Assembly (NCBI GenBank): GCA_965227445.1
Contig: OZ245751.1
Coordinates: 2,294,001-2,358,000, forward strand
DNA: 64,000 nt
Source of the DNA: DT-110 sp030148525
GTDB lineage: Bacteria > Bacteroidota > Bacteroidia > Chitinophagales > Saprospiraceae
Direction of reading: 5' to 3'
Of this stretch, positions 44,497 through 53,151 are shown in pieces (within the stretch, counting starts at the first letter, position 1; each line of letters starts with the position of its first letter). The notes beneath the pieces were generated by a model, which worked only from the letters and a program-made list of their open reading frames with translations, had not been told where the DNA came from and did no database searches. The translations under genes and the position numbers were made by a program.

Positions 44497-45029
44497 TAGT
44501 GCATGGCATTTATCAGTTCTCGTAATTTTTTCTTGGCGTAAAAGAGCTGAGACTTGGACGTCCCCACCGAAATCCCCAGCAATTGGGCAACCTCCTTGTG
44601 GGTATACCCTTCCACTTCCACCAATACGAATACCATCCGGTATCCTTCCGGTAGGTTTCCAATGGCTCGTTCCAGATATTCCGTGTCGAGGCGGGTGCCC
44701 CAATCCACGTATCCACTACGGTGATGGTCCTGAATCTCTTCGAAGCGCGGTTGCCGTTTTACCTTACTGAGTGCCGTTCGCACAATGATGGTTTTAATCC
44801 AGGCTCCCAGGGTGGATTCTCTACGAAACTTGTGCAGATTGCGAAAGACCTTGACAAACCCTTCCTGTAGCACATCATTAGCCAGCTCACCCTCATTCAT
44901 TACCCGGTAAGCAAGCGTATACATGGCATCCTTGTAGCGCTGGTACAATTCGCGTTGGGCGAGGCGGTCGTTTGCCAAACAGCCTTCAATTAGTTCCGTT
45001 TCGGTCATTCGAATCTCTGTAGTGGGCAT
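44496..45029 (-). CDS. ECF RNA polymerase sigma factor
   Basis: About 177 residues from ATG 45029 (ATG 45008 is an alternative; the frame to 45155 has no sigma-like sequence). Region 2: YQRYKDAMYTLAYRVMNEGE then DVLQEGFVKVFRNLHKFR; region 4: LPEGYRMVFVLVEVEGYTHK followed by EVAQLLGISVGTSKSQL. It directs RNA polymerase to a stress- or envelope-type regulon. Translationally coupled to the anti-sigma-like gene by a TAATG overlap. Confidence 0.93.
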   Translation of the reverse strand: MPTTEIRMTETELIEGCLANDRLAQRELYQRYKDAMYTLAYRVMNEGELANDVLQEGFVKVFRNLHKFRRESTLGAWIKTIIVRTALSKVKRQPRFEEIQDHHRSGYVDWGTRLDTEYLERAIGNLPEGYRMVFVLVEVEGYTHKEVAQLLGISVGTSKSQLFYAKKKLRELINAMH

Positions 45030-45274
45030 CGGCTGCAGCTCCGTTTGTTTTTTGTTAAGGAGCAGCAAGCGATCTGATTGGTTGTATCGTCGCGTGGAAA
45101 ATAGGCATTTTGCGAGCCATGCTTTATAGGCTTTCGCCAAAAAGTGGAACTCCAATATGTCAATTCCCTGAAATTGACCGTTATACCTGCTCTATTTAAA
45201 TTTAAGTTGAGGCTGAGGTCTTTTTTAATCCTCAACTCATACTCTTGTCAGTAAGAGTTGCTGCGGCCGAAGAA

Positions 45275-45342
45275 GGATCAGCGCACCACCTCAAACCTCA
45301 CCTCAAACCCCAAACCTCAAACCTCAAACCTAGAACCTGTAA
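45275..45342. repeat. Dispersed intergenic repeat, modules C and A
   Basis: GGATCAGCGCACCACCTCA (module C) followed by several AAACCTC/AAACCCC heptamers (module A in reverse orientation). Module C recurs inverted at 52926-52944 and, with one change, at 53070-53088. It lies upstream of the CAP-domain gene. Confidence 0.75.
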
Positions 45343-45395
45343 CATGTTTATCCGTTAAACAGGGTACCCCCTTTTAGTGAAGACAATAACAAAAA

Positions 45396-46841
45396 ATGAG
45401 ATTGGATATTCCCCCTTACAACTCCAGGCTGGTCCTGGTGCCAATCCTGTGTTTCCTGACGATCATTGTTGCCGCCCAGTCACCTCCTGACCTTGGCATC
45501 AAACTGGAATGGTCGGCCGGGTACAATGGTATGGCCGACGTGGAAACAGCCTTTAACCAGGCCCGCCGGGCTGAGGAAGACCGGTTCGGTCTGCCTAATG
45601 GTATATTGGGTGACCTCAGTCTTCCCGATGGGTTTGAGAACTGGACAGCCCCCGAGAAGGTACTCTACCTGGTCAATGCCGAGCGGATTTGCCGCGGTGG
45701 CGTGGATTACGATGGCTCGGGACACCTGCCACCGGTAATGGGTAAACCCTTATCGGCCATCGAAAACCATTTATCAGCAATAGCTCAGGATCACGCCGAT
45801 TGGCTGGTTGCCAATAACCGTTTTTCCCATACGGGAGCTAATGGTAAAAGTAGCTTCGACCGGGTGGATGATGATCCTGTTTTAGGCTCCTGCCACGAGT
45901 TTATGTCGTACGGAGAAAATTTGTATATCGCCGGCAACTCCGCATCCTCCAATCCTTTGGTGGCCGAAAGAGCCGTATTCAGCTGGATCTACAGCAGTGA
46001 TGGGCACCGTCGCGGTTGCCTCATTCAATCGTCGAATCAGTACTGGGCCACCGGTTACTACGATAATCAGGGGGAGTCAGGAGAAGAGGGCTTTATTGGT
46101 GTGGCCACAGCCGGGGCCAACAACGGCAACTACAACCCCTTCAATTGGGGGTTCGTGGACCGGGCCGACGTGATCGTTTTCATGTTTATCGATCCGGTCG
46201 ACCAAGCCTCCTGTGGATATGAATTAACCTATTTACCAGGTAATGATACACCACCACGGTCAGACTGTCCTGATGTCCTGACTGATGTGCAATGGACACA
46301 GAACGTTGACCAACAAGAGGCCATCACGGTGCTATCTGAGTCCTACATAGAAACGGCCGGTGGTGTCCAAATCATGGGCAAATGGGATGCTGCCGCCCAG
46401 GATGGGGTCGTTTTACGTCCCGGATTTCACGCCTTACCCGGCAGTGATGTGCACATTGGCACCCAGGATTCCTGTCTGGAAGTTCAATTAGCCAACTTCC
46501 GTGCTCCGGCCATCGATTACCAGGCAATGGATGTCCCGGCCAGGGCACAAACCGTTGAAAAACGATCAGTAAGCAATGGTATAACCACACAGGAAACATC
46601 ATCATCTGCTGACATGCTATCACCCAATCCGGTCCGTGCCGGACAGGTAGTCTGGTTGCCAGAAATTCCGATCTATCTGCGCATCACGGATCTGGATGGT
46701 CGAATACAGCTCGAAACGCAGGACCCTGATACCCGACGCATTCACTCTGATCCCAACTGGTCATCGGGGGTATACCTGGTGCAATGGCAGGGGCAGAACG
46801 GAGAGTGGAAGACGGAGCGGCTGGTCATTCAGCACTTTTAG
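45396..46841 (+). CDS. CAP/SCP-domain protein with T9SS sorting domain
   Basis: A 481-residue secreted protein. Signal peptide (PILCFLTIIVAAQS). CAP domain ~80-270: LYLVNAERICRGGV, then AIAQDHADWLVANNRFSHTG, HEFMSYGENL and SWIYSSDGHRRGCLI, with the family's His, Glu and His positions. A linker domain with CxDV-x-W follows, then a type A T9SS tail (SPNPVRAGQVVWL, then YLRITDLDGRIQ and ending RLVIQHF). CAP proteins are extracellular and of varied function; here it is a T9SS cargo. Own transcription unit. Confidence 0.88.
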   Translation: MRLDIPPYNSRLVLVPILCFLTIIVAAQSPPDLGIKLEWSAGYNGMADVETAFNQARRAEEDRFGLPNGILGDLSLPDGFENWTAPEKVLYLVNAERICRGGVDYDGSGHLPPVMGKPLSAIENHLSAIAQDHADWLVANNRFSHTGANGKSSFDRVDDDPVLGSCHEFMSYGENLYIAGNSASSNPLVAERAVFSWIYSSDGHRRGCLIQSSNQYWATGYYDNQGESGEEGFIGVATAGANNGNYNPFNWGFVDRADVIVFMFIDPVDQASCGYELTYLPGNDTPPRSDCPDVLTDVQWTQNVDQQEAITVLSESYIETAGGVQIMGKWDAAAQDGVVLRPGFHALPGSDVHIGTQDSCLEVQLANFRAPAIDYQAMDVPARAQTVEKRSVSNGITTQETSSSADMLSPNPVRAGQVVWLPEIPIYLRITDLDGRIQLETQDPDTRRIHSDPNWSSGVYLVQWQGQNGEWKTERLVIQHF

Positions 46842-46877
46842 AGCGTGTTTATGTTTACCCAGGTAATAAACTAGTTT

Positions 46878-47525
46878 CTAACGCCCCAGAAAAAAACCCA
46901 CCGAAAAGATCCACCGGCTTTCCGATTGGTTAAATTCGTACTGCTGCCCGGCAAAATTAATATGATCGCCAAAATTATCGAAGTTGCCTTCGTAGCGCAC
47001 ATCCAGGGTTAAGTTCCACAGGTCCAGTCCGGCTCCTGCCAAAAAGCTAACGGTCAGATCCTCGAAGGTCTGATCGTAATTTTCGAACTCAAAAAGATCG
47101 GATGCGCTATCGATAAAAACTCGTCCTTCGGGTCCGGCCATCAGGCGCAAGGGGCCTAGTTTGGCGCCCAGTAAAAACGGGATGTCCAGGTACTGGTATT
47201 TCTCTTCCAGCAGCATGCCGGCGCTTCCCTGCTGACTCAGGTCGTCGACCATAAACTCCACCGTATTGGAGTTAAAGACCACTTCGGGTTGTAACAGGAG
47301 CGTTTTACCCAGAGGGATGCGTAACATCACCCCGGCGTGCACTCCGTAGCGGGCTTCTTCCAGGGCCAATCGCAAACGATCGCCACCCCCCATTTGTAAT
47401 ACTTCTAATTCATCGACATTGACATCAGTCGTACTCAATCCACCTTTGAAACCAAACTGGATTTGAGCCTCACTCAAAGACAAACCCAAAAACAGAAAAC
47501 AGGGCACAAGCAATAAAAATCGCAT
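46878..47525 (-). CDS. PorT-type outer-membrane beta-barrel protein
   Basis: A 215-residue protein with signal peptide (LFLGLSLSEAQ) and an 8-stranded-type barrel (FGFKGGLSTTDV, YGVHAGVMLRIPLG, KYQYLDIPFLLGA, ending FSVGFFLGR). This belongs to the common 'outer membrane beta-barrel/PorT family' domain. It is not the secretion component itself (see the gene at 55050). Function unknown; divergent from engB. Confidence 0.8.
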   Translation of the reverse strand: MRFLLLVPCFLFLGLSLSEAQIQFGFKGGLSTTDVNVDELEVLQMGGGDRLRLALEEARYGVHAGVMLRIPLGKTLLLQPEVVFNSNTVEFMVDDLSQQGSAGMLLEEKYQYLDIPFLLGAKLGPLRLMAGPEGRVFIDSASDLFEFENYDQTFEDLTVSFLAGAGLDLWNLTLDVRYEGNFDNFGDHINFAGQQYEFNQSESRWIFSVGFFLGR

Positions 47526-47548
47526 AACGGTAGGTATTTTTTAAGCAG

Positions 47549-47580
47549 CAAAGATACTGGATCAAACGCATTCCCCTCAA
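47549..47580 (-). promoter_or_regulatory. Promoter of the beta-barrel gene
   Basis: Minus strand: TTG (47580-47578), 21-bp spacer, TATCTTTG (47556-47549), a full TAnnTTTG match, 23 bp before the start. Confidence 0.55.
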
Positions 47581-47586
47581 TATTGT

Positions 47587-47594
47587 TACTTTTG
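47587..47594 (+). promoter_or_regulatory. -7 box of engB (TACTTTTG)
   Basis: Perfect TAnnTTTG match 31 bp before ATG 47626, back to back with the divergent promoter; no good -33 box. Confidence 0.45.
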
Positions 47595-47625
47595 GCGAAA
47601 GCCCTTAAAAAAAGTTTAAGTGTTT

Positions 47626-48231
47626 ATGGAGGTACAGCAAACTGAATTCCGCGGCAGTTTCCCCAGTGTCCAGCAATGTCCTGCGGACGATAGACCGGAA
47701 TTTGCGTTTATTGGCCGGTCTAACGTGGGTAAATCAAGCCTGATCAATATGCTCACCGGCCGAACCAACCTGGCGCGCACTTCCAAAAAACCGGGCAAAA
47801 CGCAACTTCTCAATTATTTTCTGATCAATCAGCAATGGCATTTGGTTGATTTGCCGGGCTACGGGTACGCCAAGATATCCAAGAAAAAGCGACAGGAGTG
47901 GGAACGAATGATCCAGGATTACCTGGTCAAACGGCTGCAAATGCAATGTGCATTCGTTCTGATCGATGCCATGATACCACCCCAAAAGATCGATATTGAC
48001 TTTTTGGACTGGTTGGGAAAAATGCGCATCCCCTTCGTCATCGTATATACAAAAACCGACCGCCTTAAAGCCGACGAACTCACTCAAAACCTCAACGCTA
48101 TCCGGACCGAACTGTCGAATTACTGGGAGCCCTTACCCCAGGAGTTCATCACATCTTCCGAAAAAGGCATAGGACGCGCCGAGATTTTGTCGTTTATTGA
48201 GGAAGTGCGTTTACGCGCCGAGGAACACTAG
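47626..48231 (+). CDS. engB: Ribosome-biogenesis GTPase EngB/YsxC
   Basis: A 201-residue GTPase acting in 50S subunit assembly; ATG 47626 preferred over GTG 47620. G1 GRSNVGKSS (30-38), switch TSKKPGKTQ, G3 DLPGYG, G4 TKTD, G5 SSEKGIG. Length and motifs fit the family. It is the first gene of a plus-strand row with the acyltransferase gene 10 bp downstream. Confidence 0.95.
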   Translation: MEVQQTEFRGSFPSVQQCPADDRPEFAFIGRSNVGKSSLINMLTGRTNLARTSKKPGKTQLLNYFLINQQWHLVDLPGYGYAKISKKKRQEWERMIQDYLVKRLQMQCAFVLIDAMIPPQKIDIDFLDWLGKMRIPFVIVYTKTDRLKADELTQNLNAIRTELSNYWEPLPQEFITSSEKGIGRAEILSFIEEVRLRAEEH

Positions 48232-48241
48232 AAGCCATTTT

Positions 48242-49987
48242 ATGAAGGGACGAGGTTCCGTACGAAATCCAAAAACCGTTTATCCGCAAGTCCTTCCCAA
48301 ACTGGAGGACTGGCCAATCTATAAACTCAGCGAAGACCGCAAGAAGTTTGTGGAGGAAATTAACGAACACGTCTTGCGTCGGCTCACCAGCCAATCGGCT
48401 GAAGAGGTAGAAGACCTGCTTACACGAGCTATCTACCAGGAACGCATCCGGGTAAAGGAGGAACCCTGGAAAGTAGACCCACCGAATGAAAAGCAATTTT
48501 GGCGTCGTATCCGCCGGCAATTGATCCGCCGCTCCCTTGATCAACCCCGGGAGGATGCCATACGCAGTAATGCCGAGATATTGCAAAAGATCGTGCATCG
48601 CTACAGTGAGGAAATCGTCGGAACATTTCGGATAAAGACGTTCCTGTTCGCCCGGCGTTTCCTGACCTTTTTTTTCAATCGCCTTTTACAGGCAAAACAA
48701 AGGGGGTTTTTCCGGGCCAGGGGAGCTCGTAAACGCCTGTATGAAAAGCTGATCGTTCGGGGTGAAGTGGAAAAGCTGCGCAGCCTCTTCGAAAAGGGAA
48801 CGGTCGTAGTCGTACCCACACACTTTTCTAACCTGGATTCCATCTTGATCGGCTATGCCCTGGATGCCGTGGTGGGGTTACCCTCCTTTTCCTACGGAGC
48901 TGGCCTGAACCTCTACAATACCGGATATACGGCCTATTTCATGAATCGCCTCGGCGCTTACCGCGTTGATCGGCGTAAAAAAAACGCCATCTACCTGGAA
49001 ACCCTTAAAGGCATGTCAACCCTGTCCATCAAGCGCGGCACCAATAGCCTCTTCTTTCCCGGCGGAACACGTTCACGGTCGGGACAATTGGAAAGCAAAT
49101 TAAAGATGGGGTTACTGGGGACTGTCATTGAAGCCCAACGCGCCCTTTATCAGGAAGGTAAAGATGAAAAGATTTTTGTAGTTCCCCTGGTACTGGGCTA
49201 TCACTTCGTTCTGGAAGCTCCCTTCCTGATCGAGCAGCACCTCAAGCGCATGGGCAAAGAGCGGTACATCCGGGCTAAAGACGACTTCTTTTCGCCTACC
49301 CGTGTGTTGCGCTATGCGTGGAAAGTGCTGTCGGAAGGCAACGATATCACCCTCTCGTTTGGCCAACCCCTGGATGTGATGGGTAACATCGTGGACGAAG
49401 AAGGCAATAGTTACGATAAATACGGTAATCCCATTCAGGTCCGGGAGTACTTTGAATCGGACGGCGCTGTCACCGAAAATCTACAGCGGGAAAATGAATA
49501 CACCCGACAACTGGCCGGGGCCATAGTGCAGCGATACCACGAGGACAATATTGTTCTCAGCAGTCACCTGGTGGCCTTTGCCGCCTTCAATATTTTGAAA
49601 AAAGACAATGCCAAGCTAGATCTCTACGGAGTGATGCGACTGCCGACCGATGAATACATCTTTCCGATGGAAACCCTGCGCAAAACCCTGAAACAATTGC
49701 AGCAGATACTTCTGACCATGTCCGATGCCGGCAAGATCAAATTATCAGACCAGGTCTACGGAGACACCGACGACCTCATTCAGCACGGGATCTTACGTCT
49801 GGGAACCTTTCACCTGAAAAAGCCCTTGCGGTTCACTAAAAAAGGCACGGTAGTTAGCGATAGTTTCCGTCTGTTGTACTACTACCACAACCGCCTTGAG
49901 AACTACGGCCTGGATAAAAAGATCAACTGGAAAGAGATTCCTCTTGACCTTTCGGTAAAAGAACAGGATAGCGTAGCCGAGAAATAG
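48242..49987 (+). CDS. Glycerol-3-phosphate acyltransferase-like protein
   Basis: A 581-residue PlsB/PlsC-superfamily acyltransferase; ATG 48242 chosen, as upstream residues duplicate the end of engB in another frame. The H-x4-D catalytic motif is THFSNLD (His194, Asp199), followed by NRLGAYRVDRR and the phosphate-binding FFPGGTRSRSGQL, which resembles PlsB's GGRSRTG. It probably acylates glycerol-3-phosphate or a lysophospholipid at the inner face of the membrane. Shorter than E. coli PlsB (~800), as is usual in Bacteroidota. Confidence 0.82.
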   Translation: MKGRGSVRNPKTVYPQVLPKLEDWPIYKLSEDRKKFVEEINEHVLRRLTSQSAEEVEDLLTRAIYQERIRVKEEPWKVDPPNEKQFWRRIRRQLIRRSLDQPREDAIRSNAEILQKIVHRYSEEIVGTFRIKTFLFARRFLTFFFNRLLQAKQRGFFRARGARKRLYEKLIVRGEVEKLRSLFEKGTVVVVPTHFSNLDSILIGYALDAVVGLPSFSYGAGLNLYNTGYTAYFMNRLGAYRVDRRKKNAIYLETLKGMSTLSIKRGTNSLFFPGGTRSRSGQLESKLKMGLLGTVIEAQRALYQEGKDEKIFVVPLVLGYHFVLEAPFLIEQHLKRMGKERYIRAKDDFFSPTRVLRYAWKVLSEGNDITLSFGQPLDVMGNIVDEEGNSYDKYGNPIQVREYFESDGAVTENLQRENEYTRQLAGAIVQRYHEDNIVLSSHLVAFAAFNILKKDNAKLDLYGVMRLPTDEYIFPMETLRKTLKQLQQILLTMSDAGKIKLSDQVYGDTDDLIQHGILRLGTFHLKKPLRFTKKGTVVSDSFRLLYYYHNRLENYGLDKKINWKEIPLDLSVKEQDSVAEK

Positions 49988-50026
49988 ACTCGTCTTGCTA
50001 TTTTGGCCGGAAAATACCCCCGGCCC

Positions 50027-50800
50027 ATGCTAACACGCTTTTTCCTGTCGGAACGCAATATGATGGTCGCCATTTTGATAAATGCCATCATCATCTTCCT
50101 TTTATACTTTCCAGGTTATCGCAACGACCCCTTACTGGAGAGTATCGATCATTTATTCATCTTGTTCTTTATCATCGAGGCAGTGGTCAAGATCAGGTAC
50201 TACAAGGCCAGAGGGTACTTCCAGGACCCCTGGAATCGCTTTGACCTGACCATTGTACTGCTGAGCATACCCTCGGTTCTGGTAAATTTCATTCCGATTC
50301 CTGATACCTCACTGGTGATCATCCTGCGTTTATTCCGCCTGGTTCGCCTGGTGCGCTTTATCCGCTTTATCCCCAACATGGGCCAGTTGATGACGGGACT
50401 GGGGCGCGCACTTAAGGCATCGGTATTCGTATTAGGAGCGGTCTTTTTCCTCAATTTCCTGTTGGCCATCTTTACCTGTCATATCTTCGGACGGGTCGAT
50501 CCGGAGCATTTCGGGGATCCCCTGATCGCATTGTACTCCATCTTTCAATTGTTCACACTGGAGGGGTGGAATGAAATTCCAGCGGATATCGTCGAGAACC
50601 TTCCGTCGCCCATCATGGTTTGGGGAACTCGCTTTTACTTTGGTTTTGTAGTCCTCATCGGCGGGATTTTCGGCATGTCGCTGGCCAATGCCGTTTTCGT
50701 CGATGAAATGACTATGGACAACAACCTCGAATTAGAGCAAAAGATTGACAAACTACACGAAGAGATATCGGATCTAAAGCGTATTCTCGCCGAGAAGTAA
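50027..50800 (+). CDS. Voltage-gated cation channel with TLEGWNE filter
   Basis: A 257-residue, six-helix channel of the bacterial NaChBac/NavAb type. S4 has five arginines at every third position (101, 104, 107, 110, 113). The pore loop between S5 and S6 has FTLEGWNE (177-183), where sodium channels have TLESWSM. Gly at the position after Glu is what the native calcium channel CavMr of Meiothermus has (TLEGWVD), so calcium permeability is plausible. S6 is FGFVVLIGGIFGMSLANAVF, and a C-terminal coiled coil (LELEQKIDKLHEEISDLKRI) fits tetramer assembly. It lies 39 bp after the acyltransferase and 50 bp before an exonuclease. Confidence 0.88.
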   Translation: MLTRFFLSERNMMVAILINAIIIFLLYFPGYRNDPLLESIDHLFILFFIIEAVVKIRYYKARGYFQDPWNRFDLTIVLLSIPSVLVNFIPIPDTSLVIILRLFRLVRLVRFIRFIPNMGQLMTGLGRALKASVFVLGAVFFLNFLLAIFTCHIFGRVDPEHFGDPLIALYSIFQLFTLEGWNEIPADIVENLPSPIMVWGTRFYFGFVVLIGGIFGMSLANAVFVDEMTMDNNLELEQKIDKLHEEISDLKRILAEK

Positions 50801-50850
50801 GCCGTTGTTTCGTATCTTTACCCAACCTGATCGCACAAAAGCTATGTCCT

Positions 50851-51393
50851 GTGAATTTTATTATCTACGACCTGGAAGCTACCTGCTGGCGGGGGCGTCC
50901 GCCCAAGAAAGTACAGGAGATTATCGAAATCGGCGCCTTGCTGGTCAATGGCTACGGAGAAGTAGAGGATGTTTTTAGCCGCTTTGTGCGCCCCATCGTC
51001 AGCCCCAATTTATCAGCTTTTTGTGAAGAACTTACCAGCATCACCCAGGAGGATGTCGACCGGGCTGAAACCTTCGACCGGGTTATTGAAGATTTTATGG
51101 ATTGGGGCTACATGATGGATGAAGACTATGTACTTTGTTCCTGGGGTAGTTTTGATAAACGCCAACTCGTCAGTGATTGCGAATTACATCATCTCGATCC
51201 CGACTGGGCCCGTGTGCACATCAACCTAAAGCGTCAATACCAGGATATTAAGCGCTTGCGCAAGCCTTCCGGTTTGCGGCGTGCCGTAGAAAACGAAGGA
51301 TTCGAGTTTACGGGTATTCATCACCGCGCTATCGCCGACGCCGAAAACCTTACAAAGATCTTTACTAAATACCTGGATATGTGGCAGTACTAG
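50851..51393 (+). CDS. KapD/ERI-1-like DEDDh 3'-5' exonuclease
   Basis: A 180-residue nuclease from GTG 50851; no in-frame ATG lies upstream (the nearby ATG 50844 is out of frame). Motif I IIYDLEATCW (Asp7, Glu9), motif II SWGSFDKRQL, motif III HHRAIADAENL. The ERI-1/3'hExo/KapD group acts on RNA ends in other organisms; the substrate here is unknown. The stop is immediately followed by a GAGGTTT array. Confidence 0.88.
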   Translation: MNFIIYDLEATCWRGRPPKKVQEIIEIGALLVNGYGEVEDVFSRFVRPIVSPNLSAFCEELTSITQEDVDRAETFDRVIEDFMDWGYMMDEDYVLCSWGSFDKRQLVSDCELHHLDPDWARVHINLKRQYQDIKRLRKPSGLRRAVENEGFEFTGIHHRAIADAENLTKIFTKYLDMWQY

Positions 51394-51395
51394 AC

Positions 51396-51427
51396 AGGTT
51401 TGAGGTTTGAGGTTTGAGGTTTGAGGT
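51396..51427. repeat. GGTTTGA heptamer array, left part
   Basis: Four and a half perfect 7-bp units directly after the exonuclease stop. The array is interrupted by an insertion sequence and resumes at 52908 as GGTTTGAGGTGTGAGG. Confidence 0.9.
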
Positions 51428-52907
51428 TTTTCGATTACCCATAAGTATAGCAAAATACTTGACATTGAGCTAGTGTATACATAGGTTCTAGTTATGCGAA
51501 ACCATACCACCCCCCTAGGAGAACATGCTGATTTTGGAGATGCCCGTTTAAATGCACGGCTTACTCTATTGGATGAACAATTAAGGAATAAACTGGAATA
51601 TACCTTACCTCAAGCCTTGCCTGAGCCTTATCAAATGAAGGCTGCGTATCGATTTTTCAGCAACGAGAAGGTAAACAGTGAAGAGATCATCAAAGCTCAA
51701 CGTCAACGTTTCGATTTGCGAAGCAAAATTGAACCAGGCGAAGAGACTCTTTTGCTGATCCAGGACACCACCGATATCGATCTGACAACCAATAGAGTAG
51801 CCGACGCCGGAGTGCTCAATTATGATAAGCGGCGCGACTGTAAAATGCATACCACTCTGGCTGTACAAGCCTCTAAAGGAGTGCCTTTGTGTGTATTTAA
51901 GCAGGATCACATAGTACGCAGTGACGATAGCCTGGGTAAGACTGCTAAACGTAAATATGATGCTGTAGAAGACAAAGAAAGCTACCGCTGGATAACGCAT
52001 CAACAAGCCATGGTCGACTATTTTGAAGATCAGCCTGAGCGAGAAGTTATTTCCGTTTGTGACAAGGAAGCGGATTTTCACGATTTGTTAGCAAGTCCTC
52101 GTAGCCCCAACGTACACTATCTGATTGCCAGTAAATACAATAGGAAAGATGATTATTCGGGAAACGGTATTTGGGATCAAGTGGCTAAACAGCCATCATT
52201 AGGCACCACAAAAGTGCGTATCACGCAACCTCAAAAGCGAACAACTAAGGAGATAACCATGGAGTTGCGTTGCTATCAGGCCCGGATATCTCTGCGCCAT
52301 CCCAAAGCTTATCAAAAGAAACTGGGAAGTGTCGAGCTGAGTGTTATTGAGGCCCGAAAGGTCAGCCCTGAAACAGGCAAGGCTATCGTTTGGCGCCTCC
52401 TGAGCAGTAAGCCTGTCCATACATTTGAGCAAGCACGAACCATGCTGGAATACTATACCCGCCGATGGCTTATCGAGCGTTTTCATTACGTACTAAAATC
52501 TGGAGCTCACATCGAAGAACTACAGTTGGACAGGATGGAACGCATCCTAAATGCCATAGCATTGTACTCTGGTTTAGCATGTGATCACATGCGAATGAAT
52601 TATTTTGCACGCAGAGAACCCGACACTACTATTGATCAGGTAGGCATAGGCCAGCAAAAGCATCAGGCTCTATACGTCTACGCCAATCAAGTCTTAAAAA
52701 CAAACCTGAAGTATAGGCCTGACAAGCCTCCTACTGTATATGAATATATCCGGTTGATAGGGCGTATCGGCGGATTCAGGCCTTCGAAGCGTCAACCATT
52801 ACCCGGACTGAAAACTCTATGGAGAGGGATTTTGGAGTTCAACCGTGTCTTGGAAATGTTCAAGGCACTGCAAAACCAACCTCCCGAAACTTATGGGTAA
52901 TCGAAAA
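51428..52907 (+). mobile_element. IS50-like (IS4 family) insertion sequence
   Basis: 1480 bp with perfect 19-bp inverted repeats TTTTCGATTACCCATAAGT (51428-51446) and its complement (52889-52907), the length typical of IS50 ends. Flanked by a 10-bp direct repeat GGTTTGAGGT (51418-51427 and 52908-52917). Because the target is itself a heptamer array, the exact duplication length is ambiguous. One transposase gene, whose stop codon (52898-52900) lies inside the right inverted repeat. Confidence 0.9.
51494..52900 (+). CDS. IS50/Tn5-like IS4-family transposase
   Basis: A 468-residue transposase, apparently intact, close to Tn5 Tnp (476). N-terminal DNA-binding domain (GDARLNARLTLLDEQL, then MKAAYRFFSN). 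DDE residues: Asp in LLIQDTTDID, Asp in VCDKEADFHDL, Glu in the YREK signature read from YYTRRWLIERFHYVLKSG. It is unlike the transposase at 31457 beyond the shared family signature, so the window holds two different IS4-type elements. Confidence 0.93.
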   Translation: MRNHTTPLGEHADFGDARLNARLTLLDEQLRNKLEYTLPQALPEPYQMKAAYRFFSNEKVNSEEIIKAQRQRFDLRSKIEPGEETLLLIQDTTDIDLTTNRVADAGVLNYDKRRDCKMHTTLAVQASKGVPLCVFKQDHIVRSDDSLGKTAKRKYDAVEDKESYRWITHQQAMVDYFEDQPEREVISVCDKEADFHDLLASPRSPNVHYLIASKYNRKDDYSGNGIWDQVAKQPSLGTTKVRITQPQKRTTKEITMELRCYQARISLRHPKAYQKKLGSVELSVIEARKVSPETGKAIVWRLLSSKPVHTFEQARTMLEYYTRRWLIERFHYVLKSGAHIEELQLDRMERILNAIALYSGLACDHMRMNYFARREPDTTIDQVGIGQQKHQALYVYANQVLKTNLKYRPDKPPTVYEYIRLIGRIGGFRPSKRQPLPGLKTLWRGILEFNRVLEMFKALQNQPPETYG

Positions 52908-53150
52908 GGTTTGAGGTGTGAGGTGTGAGGTGGTGCGCTGATCCTCTGGATTGTGCCCAGTACAAGTCCATAATAAACGAAGTTCGCTTGCTCGGAATAA
53001 GCACCAATCAGGTTTAGATTCACCGCATTCGTCCGTACGGACTTCGTCGGTCAGGGAAAGTTTGGGATGTGAGGTGGTGCGCTAATCCTCACAGCTGGAA
53101 CCAAACCTCTGATCTTACCTCAAACCCCAAACCTCACACCTATAACCTGA
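52908..53150. repeat. Mosaic intergenic repeat region (modules A, C, B, C, A)
   Basis: In order: remaining GAGGTGT heptamers, module C inverted (52926-52944), ~85 bp of unique sequence, module B (CGTCCGTACGGACTTCGTCGG then TCAGGGAA, 53030-53058 approx.), module C again (53070-53088) and a reverse-strand AAACCCC/AAACCTC run up to the ychF stop. No ORF. Confidence 0.7.
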
Positions 53151-53151
53151 A

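Noticed and set aside
46878..47525. Beta-barrel gene as the T9SS porT
   Set aside because: It has only the generic barrel fold; the gene overlapping ubiE fits PorT better.
51396..51427. Regular direct repeats as a CRISPR array
   Set aside because: Units are 7 bp with no spacers, and no cas genes are near.
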